Assembly (NCBI GenBank): GCA_945643635.1
Contig: CALZFC010000001.1
Location: forward strand, 9,100,001-9,164,000
DNA from: Allodiplogaster sudhausi
Lineage: Eukaryota; Nematoda; Chromadorea; Rhabditida; Diplogasteridae
Length of the DNA: 64,000 bases
Direction of reading: 5' to 3'
Position numbers and translations under genes: made by a program. Shown one piece after another: positions 52,301-63,963 of the stretch. The notes under the pieces are model-generated. The model made no database searches, was not told where the DNA came from, and saw only the letters and a list, made by a program, of their open reading frames with translations. Numbering within the stretch: position 1 is the first letter of the stretch; each line of letters opens with the position of its first letter.

Positions 52301-54450
52301 AAAATTCGAGAGCCCGATGAAACTTGCAGAGATGGTCATACATTCGCGTTCGCTGTTTCGCACACAATAAAGAAATATTCGTGAAATTTTTTTCATAAAT
52401 AGACAAGATATTGCTTTATAAAGCTACTAAAGTAGAATTTGAAAATATTCACTTTTATGGTCTCAGCGGCCTCTAGACTTTGGAGAGGCGCCATTCTTTT
52501 AAATGGAAAAAGTCTTAGGGTTTCCATCTTAAGTTGTAGAGCAAAAAATAATCTTTCCAATGAGCTATAGTATGCCAGATACCGATGAGCTTTTTTATGT
52601 TTCCCAATCATAAAACTGTTGAAATACGCGGGTTCAGCGTTTCTTTGACCTATGCACCGGGCAGGGTAAAAAGAATGTCATTGTCAAATCCATAATAGAT
52701 GGTTTGGTGTATTGCGAATGAATTGGAGTAGCAATACAAGGGTCCCGGGTTCGATGCCCCGGGCGAGCGGACTCCTTTTGCCCGGCAATTGACAAATTAG
52801 TTTTGCATTTAAATTTTATTTAAACAGTTACATAAAAACCAACATAAATTATCAAGAGTACCTTCATGCGGTATATCGCTTGTGCTCCGCTTTCGGCGTA
52901 TGCAACGCCTAAACAAAGTGCATGCCGATGCACAGGCACTGAACCGCGCGTATTTCAACAGTTTTATGCTTGGGAAACATAAAAAAGCTCGTCGTTATCT
53001 GGTATGCTATAGCTCATTGGAAAGATAATTTTTTGCTTTTGCTCTACAACATAAGATAGAAAACCCGTGACTTTTTTTTCTACATAAGAGAATGGCGCCT
53101 CTCCAAAGTCTAGAGGCCGCTGAGACCATAAACGTGAATATTTTCAAATTCAACTTTAGTAGCTTTATAAAGCAATATCTTGTCTATTTATGAAAAAAAA
53201 TTTCACGAATATTGCTCAATTGTGCGCGAAACAGCAAACGCGAATGTGCGACCATCTCTGCAAGTTTCATCGGGCTCACGAATTTTAAACCTCGTACAGC
53301 TCGCCAAAATGGCGATTTCAGACTCCCGGACCCATTCCAATCGTTTCGCCGTGTTAAAAAGTACCTATAAAAAGCTTTTGAGCGAAATCTAATTTTGCCG
53401 GGTCCCCGGCTATTTTGATACTCTCGCAAATCGCGTCATATGTACATACATTATGCATGTACATATTTCATGCATTATAGAAATGAATTGTAATTTCTAT
53501 GTTGCGCAATATTTGTTAGTGTTTTATTTATGAATGGCACCTTAGATGCTACGTTGGTGTAAATAGCTATCATTCACGAGAAAGTTTGGCCGAGTTCTTT
53601 GCTGGCGCGCCAGCACCCGAACGACACAAGGATGCTGTAAGGTAAAAAAGGCTTGCAAACTTTCAGAGTTCATAGAATACAAACCTTTTATTACTCTAGC
53701 TAATTGTAAGGGCGTTTTGCGATTCGTTTCTAAAATTTCTTTTAATTATTTTTTCATGCTACAGTATCCTGCGTTGCCGCTACGAGACCCTTTGCGGGAC
53801 AATCTTCCCTCAGTACTCGAGCCTCCAGATCTCCGAGCGCGAATATCACGCATTAATCGTGCTCATTTTCTGCAGCTACGGTAATTGCAAAATTGTTTTC
53901 TTCTATTGCGGGGAGAAAAAGAAGATTAATAATAGTTCGGACTAATTCCAAGATTGCATTCTGAATAGTGTTTCGGATCTGCAAATTAAAATGATTGAGA
54001 GATCGACTCCTCTGATGCTGTCGCGGCCTTTTCTTCCAAGCACCGCTCGCGAGTTCTCTTCGAGTTGCAACGCTTTTTCCGCGATGAAGGAGTCTTCTCT
54101 GAAGAGGAGAGCACTGTGCGCATCTGCAGGGTCATGCAGCTCGTCTGTGTCTTCAAGGTCACGAGAGTGTTTATAATTCCTTTCATAAAATTTTTATTTA
54201 AAAAAAAAATATTAATAGATTCATAATGACAGCACTTTTGAATATTAAGATTAAAATTTTTTTTATCATCTTGTTCATTTTACAGGAAGCTGCACACGAT
54301 ATTCTGCGTGACTTCGAGATCTACCGCCTTCTTGGCATCATGAATGACGAGACAATAGCTGTGCAAGTTTGCGGTGCAGCGCGAAGCAGCAACGCGTTGG
54401 ATGGCGCGTCGCGGCTACTCGCTCTTTCATCGATAGTAGAAATTGAGTAG
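49363..54450 (+). CDS. Nuclear hormone receptor copy E, intact
   Basis: Twelve exons keep one frame of 406 codons: 49363-49439, 49805-49893, 50117-50185, 50257-50312, 51062-51153, 51217-51301, 51397-51522, 51904-51992, 53546-53641, 53765-53880, 54000-54157 and 54286-54450. The DNA-binding domain reads CLVCSMAITGIHGGFDVC, then CRACAVFFKRVSRRR, CRQGNSAC and CKKCRLDKCLAIGM. The hinge has DYYDISRIPPDD. The ligand-binding domain has FDDFKLLPGDER, ISEREYHALIVLIFCSY, HRSRVLFELQRFFRDEG and a C-terminal IAVQVCGAARSSN. A MITE sits in intron 4 and a 1.3-kb foldback in intron 8, both cleanly intronic. It is a likely transcription factor; ligand and targets are unknown. It is the nearest paralog of broken copy D. 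Confidence 0.88.
50451..50899. mobile_element. MITE with TA target duplication in intron 4 of NHR copy E
   Basis: The ends are TACCGTATTTTCTCTATT on the left and the complement of AATAGAGAAAATACGGTA on the right. The interior has C-rich repeats of CCTCTAATAGTGCCCC. Copy D has the same intron without the insert and a single TA at the junction (near 44610-44612), so the target duplication is TA. Ends beginning CCGTATTTTCTC occur in short interspersed elements of many animals; I did not assign a superfamily. Confidence 0.85.
52141..53437. mobile_element. Foldback element in intron 8 of NHR copy E
   Basis: A 1297-bp unit whose ends are GACGCGATTTGCGAGAG and its complement. Arms of about 480 bp include GAAATCGCCATTTTGG, AAGCTTTTTATAGGTAC and GGCGCCATTCT-type blocks in inverted order. 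The central spacer (about 52625-52965) has a tRNA-like GGTTCGATGCCCC segment. It is inserted in the intron 8 microsatellite, a few tens of bases from the spot used by a different foldback in copy D. Confidence 0.88.
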
Positions 54451-54799
54451 AAAGGCGATTCCTGCAATAGGATACGTCAAAAGAACCTCACAACATTCTC
54501 CCACTCATATGTCGAATAAGTCGAATGTTTTACTATGCATTCTTTAGCTTGCCACGTAATGTCGTCACTATGCGCCATTCTGGTGCGTCAATTATTGCGA
54601 TATATTGTGATACGGACACATCACTGTAGATTGATGTGCATGCACTCTAGAATTCATATAAATGAAATATATTACCTTGTATGTACACATGTGTTTATAT
54701 TCGATTTAGGACCACAACATAGGATATCGAGATTATTGTGTATTGTTCTAACTATAATTGCTGCCAATCTAAGATGTCATCCTGTCATCTGTTAATTTG
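54451..54799. other. 3' flank of NHR copy E
   Basis: AT-rich sequence alignable with the 3' flank of copy F (62305-62610), for example ATAGGATATC-AGATTATTGTGT. No gene was seen. Confidence 0.6.
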
Positions 54800-57354
54800 T
54801 TAAGAGAGCCAATCTGAGAGACTCGACCATGTCCCATTGTAAGAGGACAGGGAACAAAAGTACCCTTTGATATTGCTAAAGTGGAAGTCCGACCACTTTT
54901 TACGGTAGCACGCCATAAATGCGCGCGAGTCGGTCAAAATGGCGCATTTTCGGCCTCCGAGGCACCGTGCAAGCGCATTCATCGATCCATAACTTCGCTC
55001 AATGTTAAAATTACAAAACCGTTAACATATCATCTAAGAGCTCTCACGGAGATCTTCAAATGTTACATACATACTTTTCATGAAAAGTTTCGATTTATAT
55101 GGGAAATTTCGTTCTGTACAACTAGAAGGCTTAAAAAACTACTTAGAAACATTTTCGCCTGTCGAAACATAAATAATAAGAAAGAGGATGAAATTTGGTA
55201 CAAGATGAATCCCTTTCAATGGAATTCCATGCATACGATCTTTTGTTATGAGTAATAAGAGTACACAATAGGCTGTATTTCAAAGGTGAAAAAACCCAGC
55301 ACCGTAATCTTATAAATTCGATTGGTCATAAGTCGCTTCAAACTTATTATTAGACAACCATCGAGCTACCATTGGATAGCTCATTGAACGGGCTTTAATT
55401 TTGATCATGAAAGATATTTTCTAAAAATTTGAATTTAGCCCTAAAACACAACCCTAAACATTTTCGAAGGAGGCCAAAATATGCATTTTGTGTTCATTTC
55501 CACAAAACCGCTCCTACATATTCTTAAAGTACTTGAAATTTGCTACAACACATGTCTCTTTCAAAAAAATTGAAGGTACCAGGCCTAGATTCCGAAGCGC
55601 TTGAACATGATCCTGTGTAAACTGTAACACCGTGCAAGCGCATTCTTCGATCCATTACTGCGCTCAATGTCAATATTACAAAATCGTAAGAATATCATCT
55701 AAGAGCTCTCACGGATGTTGCACGGACTTCAAATGTTGCATACATTATTTTATTGAAAAGTTTCAATTTATATGGGAAATTTCGATATATACAATTAGAA
55801 GGTTTAAAAAACTACTTCAAAAACATTTTCGCCTGTCGAAACATACATCATAAGAAAGAGGATGAAATTTTCTACAAGATGAACCCCTTTCAATGGAATT
55901 CCATGCATACGATCTTTTGTTATGAGCCATAAGAGTAAGATAACAAGGCCTTTTGGAAAAATTGTAGAAAAAAAGGATTGGAATATTCTAATTCGAATAA
56001 CCTAAAATGTGAATTCTTGGGAGAAATGACAGCGACGCTACTGGCACTGCTTTTATGATTTATAACAAAAGATCATATGCATGGAATTCCATTAAAAGGT
56101 GTTCATCTTGTATAAAATTTCATCCTCTTTCTTATGATGTATGTTTCGACAGGCGAAAATGTTATTAAAGTAGTTTTTTAAGCCTTCTAATTGCACAGAA
56201 CGAAATTTCCCATATAAAACGAAAATTTACAATAAAAGTATGTATGTAACATTTGAAGATCTCCGTGAGTGCTCTTAGATGATATGCTAACGGTTTTGCA
56301 ATTTTAACATTGAGCGAAGTTATGGATCGATGAATGCGCTTGCACGGTGCCTCGGAGGCCGAAAATGCGCCATTTTGACCGACTCGCGCGCATTTATGGC
56401 GTGCTACCGTAAAAAGTGGTCGGACTTCCACTTTAGCAATAATTGTTTTAGAGGTAAGAAATCACGTTCTTTCACGTGGTGTACTCCGTCTTTTAACATG
56501 GGGGGGTCCCGATCAAGGGTGGCCAGGCCCGGCCCGGCCCGGCCCGTTGCTAGTTTGGCGGGCCCGGGCCGGCCCGGGCCTAAATTAAATGGGCCGGGCC
56601 GGCCCGCATCTGAATTTCAAATCCGTGCCTGGGCTTAATTTCTTGCCTTTCAAACCAAAAAATACTCCGGAATCCGAGAATTAGTTCGAATTTATGGCGG
56701 AACAAACTTAAAAAAACCCGTTTGTTTTCGCGTTTTTGAACAGTTTTGATATAATTGAGCAATGTCTGCAAAGGAATACATGTATTTTTGATGAATTAAA
56801 TTTAACTGGCCCGTGTTTTTGCCCCACACAAACATTTTTTGGTTGGAAATCCGGCCCGGGCCAGGGAATTTCGGGCCCGGCCCGGCCCGGCCCGAGAGAC
56901 AGCGGGCCGGCCCGGGCCCGGCCCGCCAGATGTTTTTTGAAAGAGGGGCCGGGCCTACGATTCCAGGCCCGGCCCGGACGTTGCCGGGCCGGTTTTTGGC
57001 CAGCCTTGGTCCCGATGCCCGAAATGGACCCCTCAAAACACATTTTCGCCAAAATGACCCCAATAATGAAGATTTTAGAAAACAGTTACTGAAGCCGTTT
57101 TATGCCCCATCAGACAAGGAATCGAACAAATGTTTCAAAATTGAGATTGGTCTCCATTGAACGGAGTTACGCTCATTTGAATATTTTTGGTATGTCAGGG
57201 TATACTGTAGACATACTTGAGAAAATTTTTTTTCTGAAAACGCTTTTGGGAAGCCATTTATGTTCTACACACGCTATATTAAGGAAATTAGGATCAAAGG
57301 GTACTTTTGTTCCCTGTCCCGTGATGGTCGAGTCTCTCAGACAGGCTCTCTTAA
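54800..57354. mobile_element. Large composite foldback flanked by TTAA
   Basis: The terminal inverted repeats are TTAAGAGAGCC...GAGAGACTCGACCAT on the left (54800-54875) and the complement on the right (57280-57354). They are followed by long arms with GTGGTCGGACTTCCAC and GGCCTCCGAGGCACCGTGC (left near 54885-54975, right near 56335-56435). The interior holds two copies of the blocks found in the 31-kb foldback. A GGCCCG-rich segment (56520-57000) is inserted in the right arm. The sister locus after copy F has a single TTAA at the matching point, so the insertion duplicated TTAA. No transposase frame was found. Confidence 0.85.
56520..57000. repeat. GGCCCG-repeat island, itself an inverted pair
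   Basis: Two blocks of GGCCCGGCCC repeats (about 56525-56610 and 56850-57000) flank a central AT-richer stretch. The outer borders are related in inverted orientation (CCCGATCAAGGGTGGCCAGG on the left, GGCCAGCCTTGGTCCCGATG on the right). GC content is far above the surroundings. The Gly/Pro/Arg-rich open frames on both strands come from this composition and are not genes. Confidence 0.85.
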
Positions 57355-57420
57355 TAATATTACAATGTTATGGTTATTAATCATAAATACGTATGTATGT
57401 ATGAATTGCATTCTTAAGGT

Positions 57421-57483
57421 GGCGATTTAGATTCCGAGCAGAATGCTCCCCATCCCGCCGATCCAGCCGAATGTCTTCATCAA
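57421..57483 (-). pseudogene. Orphan DEG/ENaC TM2 exon fragment
   Basis: The minus strand has the acceptor GTCTGCAG, then LMKTFGWIGGMGSILLGI and a TAA. It is nearly identical to the start of the TM2 exon at 21261 and breaks inside the G-x-S filter, where Ser is replaced by a stop. The homology continues into the intron (57484-57630, ATCACATTCATATCTGACTA). A dispersed fragment of the channel gene. Confidence 0.8.
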
Positions 57484-58011
57484 CTGCAGACAAAAATCAG
57501 TAAATTCTGTTTGCCTGAAATGTAAATAAGCATGTGTGTATGTACGTAGATAGAAAGCTGATTATGTAGATAGGTATGTATGTATGTACTATATACTTTG
57601 TATCACATTCATATCTGACTACGAGTTAGAAAGCAGTATGATTGTACTATACATGCATCTTGAACGAGGTCTGTTTCATAAATCACTTTGAAAATGAGTC
57701 CCTAAACCTCTCTTCTTTGTCTGTTATCTATCTATCCGTCATACTCTCTCACTATCACGTAACTATCTTGGACTGTTGCTTGAGTGTCACTAGTTTGTGC
57801 CCACAAATGTCTCTCCGTTGTGTCGCACTTTGCACCCTTCTCTCGCAATGCTCAATGTACTCTCTCACTGTTCTCTCTCCTTCTCTCTCTGTCGATCTTG
57901 CTCTGTTTACTCGAACTGAATAGATACTAGGCGCCGTCCATGCCAAAGACATGTCCTCAAAGTGCAATCTATCGGTATCTGCATCACGTGCTCCTTCCTC
58001 TTCTCATTCTA

Positions 58012-58042
<31 letters not shown>

Positions 58043-58851
58043 TTGTCGCTCTCTCTGCCGCGCGCTCTCTCTCTCTGTCGTTTTCTCTCTCTCTGTCGCT
58101 CTCTCTCTCTCTGTCTGTCTCCCTCCACCTCTCTCGCTATTTTTCTCCATCAATACCCATGCCAAATGACATGTGCGGAAAGTGGAATCTCTCAGTATCT
58201 GAACCGCGTGCTCCGTTCTCTTCTCCTTCTATCTACCTTTCGCTCTCTGTCTCTCTCCTTCTTTCTCTCTGTCTTTCTCCCTTTCTGTTTGCCTTTCTCA
58301 ACTTCTGGCTCCATTTTTCTCCCTCAAGACCGCTCGTTTTGCCAGTGAACTTGCACTCGCTGCTGTCTTCTTTCTTCCCATGCCACAGTGATCAATACGT
58401 TTTCTTTCTTTCTAGCTATTCTCTCTCTACCTCTTATTTATTTCGCAACAGCGCAATCATACTCCGGGTGGGCTAGAGACACACTCATTGTCAGGCTAGA
58501 AATCACTTTTCGGTGCCAATGACTTTGCTTTTCTTGAAACCATATGCTTTGATGAAATAAAATTATCACTCCGAGTCTTTCGATTTTAATTATTTTAATT
58601 TGGCACATCCAATTTCTAACGCACTTATAAATTGACAAAGTTCTATGACTTTCTAGCGATGATTGCTCAAGTGATGGACTCTTTTCGTAGCCTCAATTGC
58701 TTGAACCCGCCACATTGTATAGATGATTACATAGATACATATATACATGCTGTGTAATACTGCTTGCTTCTGAAATAGTTTGTTGCGATAAACAAATTGA
58801 AATTGAAATTGAAGTACTATATGCTTATGTTAGACAATTGTCAGTTCCTCA
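57484..58851 (+). promoter_or_regulatory. 5' flank of NHR copy F with CT-rich tract
   Basis: About 57890-58450 is strongly CT-rich. About 58520-58620 carries GAAACCATATGCTTTGATGA then CTCCGAGTCTTTCG and TATTTTAATTTGGCA, a block shared with D, E and G. The flank is also closely similar to 62710-63960 upstream of copy G. No gene is supported; the long Ser/Leu frames are translations of the CT tract. Confidence 0.55.
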
Positions 58852-61800
58852 ATGCCACCAGCCAGCCAGTGCAAGCAGCAAGCTTGCCTCGTTTGCTCAA
58901 TGGCCATCACTGGTCATCAAGGTGGATTCGACGTTTGCAGGTATGTTTGGTAGCAGAAGGACATGATATTTACTATCCTATATCATGCATTTATTCCTAC
59001 AATTAACAGCTTTTACAATTATGCATTTCTACTCATTTGAACAGTTGACTTTGAGTGATGCCTTTTTTAGATAAGAGGGAGGATTCTTTTTTTTTTCTTT
59101 TTTTCTTATGCCTCTGCAGAAAGAAGATTTGAATGCATGGGCTCATCGTTGAGTACCATACCAGGTGCTTGGCAAATAAATCTTCCAAAAAGCAAATTGT
59201 TCGCACTTGTACGCTGTTATTACTTCCAGTCAAAGTTTTGTGAAATTTTAGCCTTAGAAATTTTAGCCCTACAGTTTCATCAAAATTTAATTTGGTTCAC
59301 TTTAAACGTTTTTATGATCACACTAACATTTAAATCGGGTACACTGTTGTTATACATGAGACTTGTTTGAAAAATTTTTTGGACTCATCCTTTTATAGAG
59401 CGTGCGCAGTCTTCTTCAAGCGCATCTCTCAGCGCCGCGCCGCGTTGACTTGCCGCCAGGGAAACAATGCCTGCTCCATCCGTAAAGGTGCTCAATTTGG
59501 GCTTTTATTTATTTTAGTGTTCTTAACTTGTTTCTTCCAGGAGAGCACTTCATGTGCAAGAAGTGTCGCCTGGACAAATGCTTAGCAATCGGGATGGATC
59601 GAAGGGAAGGTTAGCGATTTATGTACATACCTAGTTGTAGCGAATCATTAAAAGCGCCCTAATTCGTTGATTTCCCCAACTGATTATTATAGATGAGAAC
59701 TGCACCGATGGCCGAAGCCCGCCGGATGATCCTTGTCTTGGGAATGCGGTAATCGTTGTGAAATTAAATAAGGAGGGCCAACAAAAAAATTATTCCACGT
59801 TTAAATTACCGCTAAATGTAACCTCTCGTTTATTCGTACTCTTTCTCCGCTGCAAAAAAGAGCACGAGAAAAAGAGAAGGTCGGCAATCTATTAAACATT
59901 TTTGGTGGCCGTCCTCTGTTAAATTTTGTTTTTTTTTCTGCCAATTTTTACCAGATACAATTTTTATTTGTTTTTTTCCTATAATACAATTAGTTTTGAG
60001 GATCATCACATATTACTTTAGAAAAACTACTATGATAGTTGAAATGAAGATGTCACATGAACTGTATTAGGAAACAGCATCTACGAGTTCTCAACTGCTT
60101 TCTCGTTCACTGAACGTTCCCACAATACCATTAATGCTGAACACAGTTGCGACTCAATACAAGTGAGCAGTTGATCAACATTTTTTTCCTGAACAATATG
60201 AAAGTTTTCTAACTCTTAATTGTTATTATTATTTATTTATGATAATTTTAATAATAATAATTATTATTATTTTATTATTTTTTCATTATTTTTATTTTAA
60301 TTTTTATTATTATTAGAATCATAAGAATCATTAAAGTCATTAATAATAAACAAGTTTGTGAAGGCTCATGTTTACGTTTCGTCGTGCTGGTGAACTCAGT
60401 CTTCTCATGCCGTCCTTCCCCCCGACATTCACCGTGGATGCGGCAGATATTGTTCGAGAATTTACCAGTGAAATAGTTTCGATGAGAAATTTTCTTTAAC
60501 ATTTTAACTTCTAGATAGACTGTGTTCAATTTATGTTTTCCAGCTTCAACCCGCGTCGTTTCAAAGCATGGAAATGGTGCATAAAATCATGGCGGCCGCG
60601 CTCTTAGACTTTGCCAATTCGTCCTTTGACGACTTCAAACTCCTCTCTGGCGATGAACGGGTTTGTCATATTTAAAGAATATTTGAGCAAAATTATAAAA
60701 GTTTAAGGTTATTATGTTACATATAAACAACCATATGTGTTCATTAAAGGAGCCACGAACTAAATGATTCTAAAGTATTAGATCGAGGCCATTTTGCAAA
60801 TATTCGGCTCTTCATTGGAAAAGAGAGCATGTGAGAGTGACCGACAAACGCAAATTGATCAAATTTTGCAATACCATATCTTAGTTATTCAAGAACGACT
60901 CCTTTAATCTCTGTATGATTTGTTCAGCTACTGGAAACGTAACTTTTATTTTCTCAATCAATTTGTTTTTGCATGCACCCAATAAAGGCAAATATGACAT
61001 CTAATGGAATGATAAATACATTCATATGTCAGATCTATATCTAGCAATGACCTTTCATTCCAGTGGAAAATGATGTCGCGGAGCCATATGGCTCTTATTA
61101 TGGCTGATGGTTGCTTTCGAACTACGCGCCGGCAACTGGACTGGACTGAGAGGTCGGACAAAGAGCGAGAATACAGAGAGTGAAGCAGATACACAGAGAG
61201 ACAAATATGTAGACTCAGAGTGTGATAAAAAGTGGCAAACGATGAAAAGGTCATAACGTTAAGCTAAACATGAACCTAAGTATGTGTGTATGTACATACA
61301 TATGCACATATGTATTTGATGCACAAGAGAAATGAATTGCAATTTCTATGTTACGCAATATTTGTTAATGTTCATATGTACATATGTACATTTTTATGGC
61401 ACTTTAGGTGCTTCGCCGGTGTAAATAGCTATTTTTCACGAGAAAGTGTATCCGAGTTCTTTGCTGGCGCGCCAGCACCCGATCGACACAAGGACGCTGT
61501 CAGGTAAGAAACACACGAAATCTATTAGAGTATATCGACATTTTTCTAGCTTTTACCAAAAACTTTTAAAATTTTAGCTAATTTCATCAGAGTTTCTTTA
61601 TTCTTAAAAACGAATTTATTTTGAGAATTCCATCATGTTGCAGTATCATGCGCCGCCGCTCCGAGACTCTTTCAGGGACAATCTTCCCTCACTACTCGAG
61701 CCTCCAGATCTCCGAGCGCGAATATCACGCATTAATCGTGCTCATTTTCTGCAGCTACGGTAATTGCTAAATATTGTTCGATACTGTTGGTCAGAGAATT

Positions 61801-62304
61801 GAATAGAACGTTGCATTATGAATAATTTTGCGTAGCTGTAAATTAAAATGCATTGAGATATCGACTCCTCTGATGCTGTCTCGGCCTTTTCTTCCAAGCA
61901 CCGCTCGCGAGTTCTCTTCGAGTTACAACGCTTTTTCCGCGATGAAGGAGTCTTCTCTGAAGAGGAGAGCACGGTGCGCATCTGCAGGCTCATGCAGCTC
62001 GTCTGTGTCTTCAAGGTCACGAGAGTTTTCCTCCTATTTTATTTTTATTTTTCAAAAAAATACTAAAATGTAGTCCCATAGTGACAACACTTTAAAAAAA
62101 AACTAAAGAATTTTTAAAGATACTTTTTAATATATCATCTTTTTCATGCTACAGGAAGCGGCGAACGACATTCTGAGCGACTTTGAGATCTTCCGTCTTC
62201 TTGACATCATAAATGACGACACTATCGTTGTGCAAGTTTGCGGCGCGACGCGGAGCTGCAACGCGTTGGATGACGCGTCACGGCTACTCGCTCTTTCATC
62301 GTAA
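58852..62304 (+). CDS. Nuclear hormone receptor copy F, intact
   Basis: Twelve exons keep one frame of 403 codons: 58852-58940, 59399-59487, 59541-59609, 59693-59748, 60071-60162, 60364-60451, 60544-60660, 61064-61152, 61408-61503, 61644-61759, 61858-62015 and 62155-62304. The leader MPPASQCKQQA precedes CLVCSMAITGHQGGFDVC, then CRACAVFFKRISQRR, CRQGNNAC and CKKCRLDKCLAIGM. The ligand-binding domain shows FDDFKLLSGDER, CFAGVNSYFSRESVSEFF, ISEREYHALIVLIFCSY and IFRLLDIINDDTIVVQVC. Its introns are free of large insertions, so it serves as the empty-site reference for D and E. Expected to be a nuclear transcription factor; ligand and targets are unknown. Confidence 0.88.
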
Positions 62305-62887
62305 TTAATGTAGTGGAAATTCCGTGGAAAAGTAATTGAGCGCTTCCTGCTAATACGAGACATCAAAAGAACCCTCAATGGTCGAATAAGTCGAATGCAT
62401 TATTATGCATGATTTAGCTTACCAATCTAATCATGGTGAAGCCTCAATTATAGCAATATATTGCGATACGAACATGTCACTGTAGATGCATGTGCATGTA
62501 CTCTAAAATTCATTTAAAAGAAATGCATTGCTTTGTACATACATATGTCCCCAACATAGGATATCTAGATTATTGTGTCCTCTCATGGTCATCTTCTTGT
62601 TATTTAATAATATTACAATGTTATGTTTAGTAATAATAAATACATTTGTGTGTACATACATACATAGATGAATGGAACTCGCAGCGCACATATGTACATA
62701 CATAGCGCAAAACGCTGTGCTCAATGTACTCTCTCACTGTTCTCTCTCCTTCGCCCTCTCACGATATCGCTCTGTTTACTCGAACTGAATAGATACTAGG
62801 CGCCTGCCATGCCAAAAGACATGTCCTCAAAGTGCAATCTATCGGTATCTGTACCACGTGCTCTTTTCTCTTCTCATTCAATCGCCC

Positions 62888-62932
<45 letters not shown>

Positions 62933-63358
62933 ATCCATTCACCTTTATCGCTCTATTTCTCTCCATGAAAACCGCACTTTTTGCCAGTGCACTTGCACTT
63001 GATGCTTTCTTCTTTCATCCCCACGCTAACCACATTCTTGTAGCCAATGTCTCATTGCTTCTTGGTCGATTCCAGCACGAAATATTTTGCAGCGACAAAC
63101 TTTTTACGTCATCTTCAAGTATTAAGTGCTAAACATACATATATCGTACCTTAGGCACTATGCAAATGTCACTTTCAACAATTAGCAGATCGATTTAATT
63201 TGCTTTTAATGCGATTTGTGCAGCATAGCATACTATACTGTGATCCAAAATCTGAAGCAAATACCAAAGTGAAAATCGAAAGCAAAGCGTAAATAGAAGT
63301 GCAATCTCTCTTTATCTGTTCCGCATGTTCCGCTCTCTTCTCCTTCTCTCTACCTTTC

Positions 63359-63391
<33 letters not shown>

Positions 63392-63963
63392 ATCTCTGTC
63401 TGTCTTTCTCCATCTCTTTCGCTCTATTTCTCTCCCCTAAGACCGCTCTTTTTTCCAATGCACTTGCACTCGCTGCTTTCTTCTCTCTTCCCCATGCTAT
63501 TCGGTTTCAACGATCAATACGTTTTCTCTTTCTTGCTGTTCTCTCTCTACCTCCTACTTATTTCGCAACAGCGCAATCATTCTCGGCGTCGGCAAGAAAC
63601 ACCAGGCTAGAAATCACTTGTCCGTGCCGATGACTTTGCTTTTCTAGAAACCATATTCTTTGATGAAATAAAACGGTCTCTCCGAGTGTTTCGGTATTAA
63701 TTATTTTAATTTGCCATCTCCAATTTCGAATGCACTACTCTCGATTTATAAATTGACAAAGTACTATGACTTTCCAGCGATGATTGCACAAGTGATGGAC
63801 TCTTTTCGTACCCTCAATTGCTTGAACCCGCCACATTGTATAGATGATTGCATACGTAGACACATGCTTTATAATACTGTTTGCTTCTGAATTCGTTTGT
63901 TGCGATAAACAAATTGAGATAGAAGTTGAAGTATTGTAAACTAGAAGCATTATCAGGTCCTCG
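62305..63963. other. Intergenic between NHR F and G
   Basis: The 3' flank of F (to about 62700), then the CT-rich 5' flank of G (62710-63963), a second copy of the flank upstream of F. It includes a CT tract near 62890-62930 and another near 63355-63395, and the shared CTCCGAGTGTTTCGG / ATTTTAATTTGCCATC block near 63670-63720. No other gene was seen. Confidence 0.55.

Noticed and set aside
56330..57160. Gly/Pro/Arg-rich open frames on both strands
   Set aside because: Produced by GGCCCG repeats inside a palindrome; no start context or homology.
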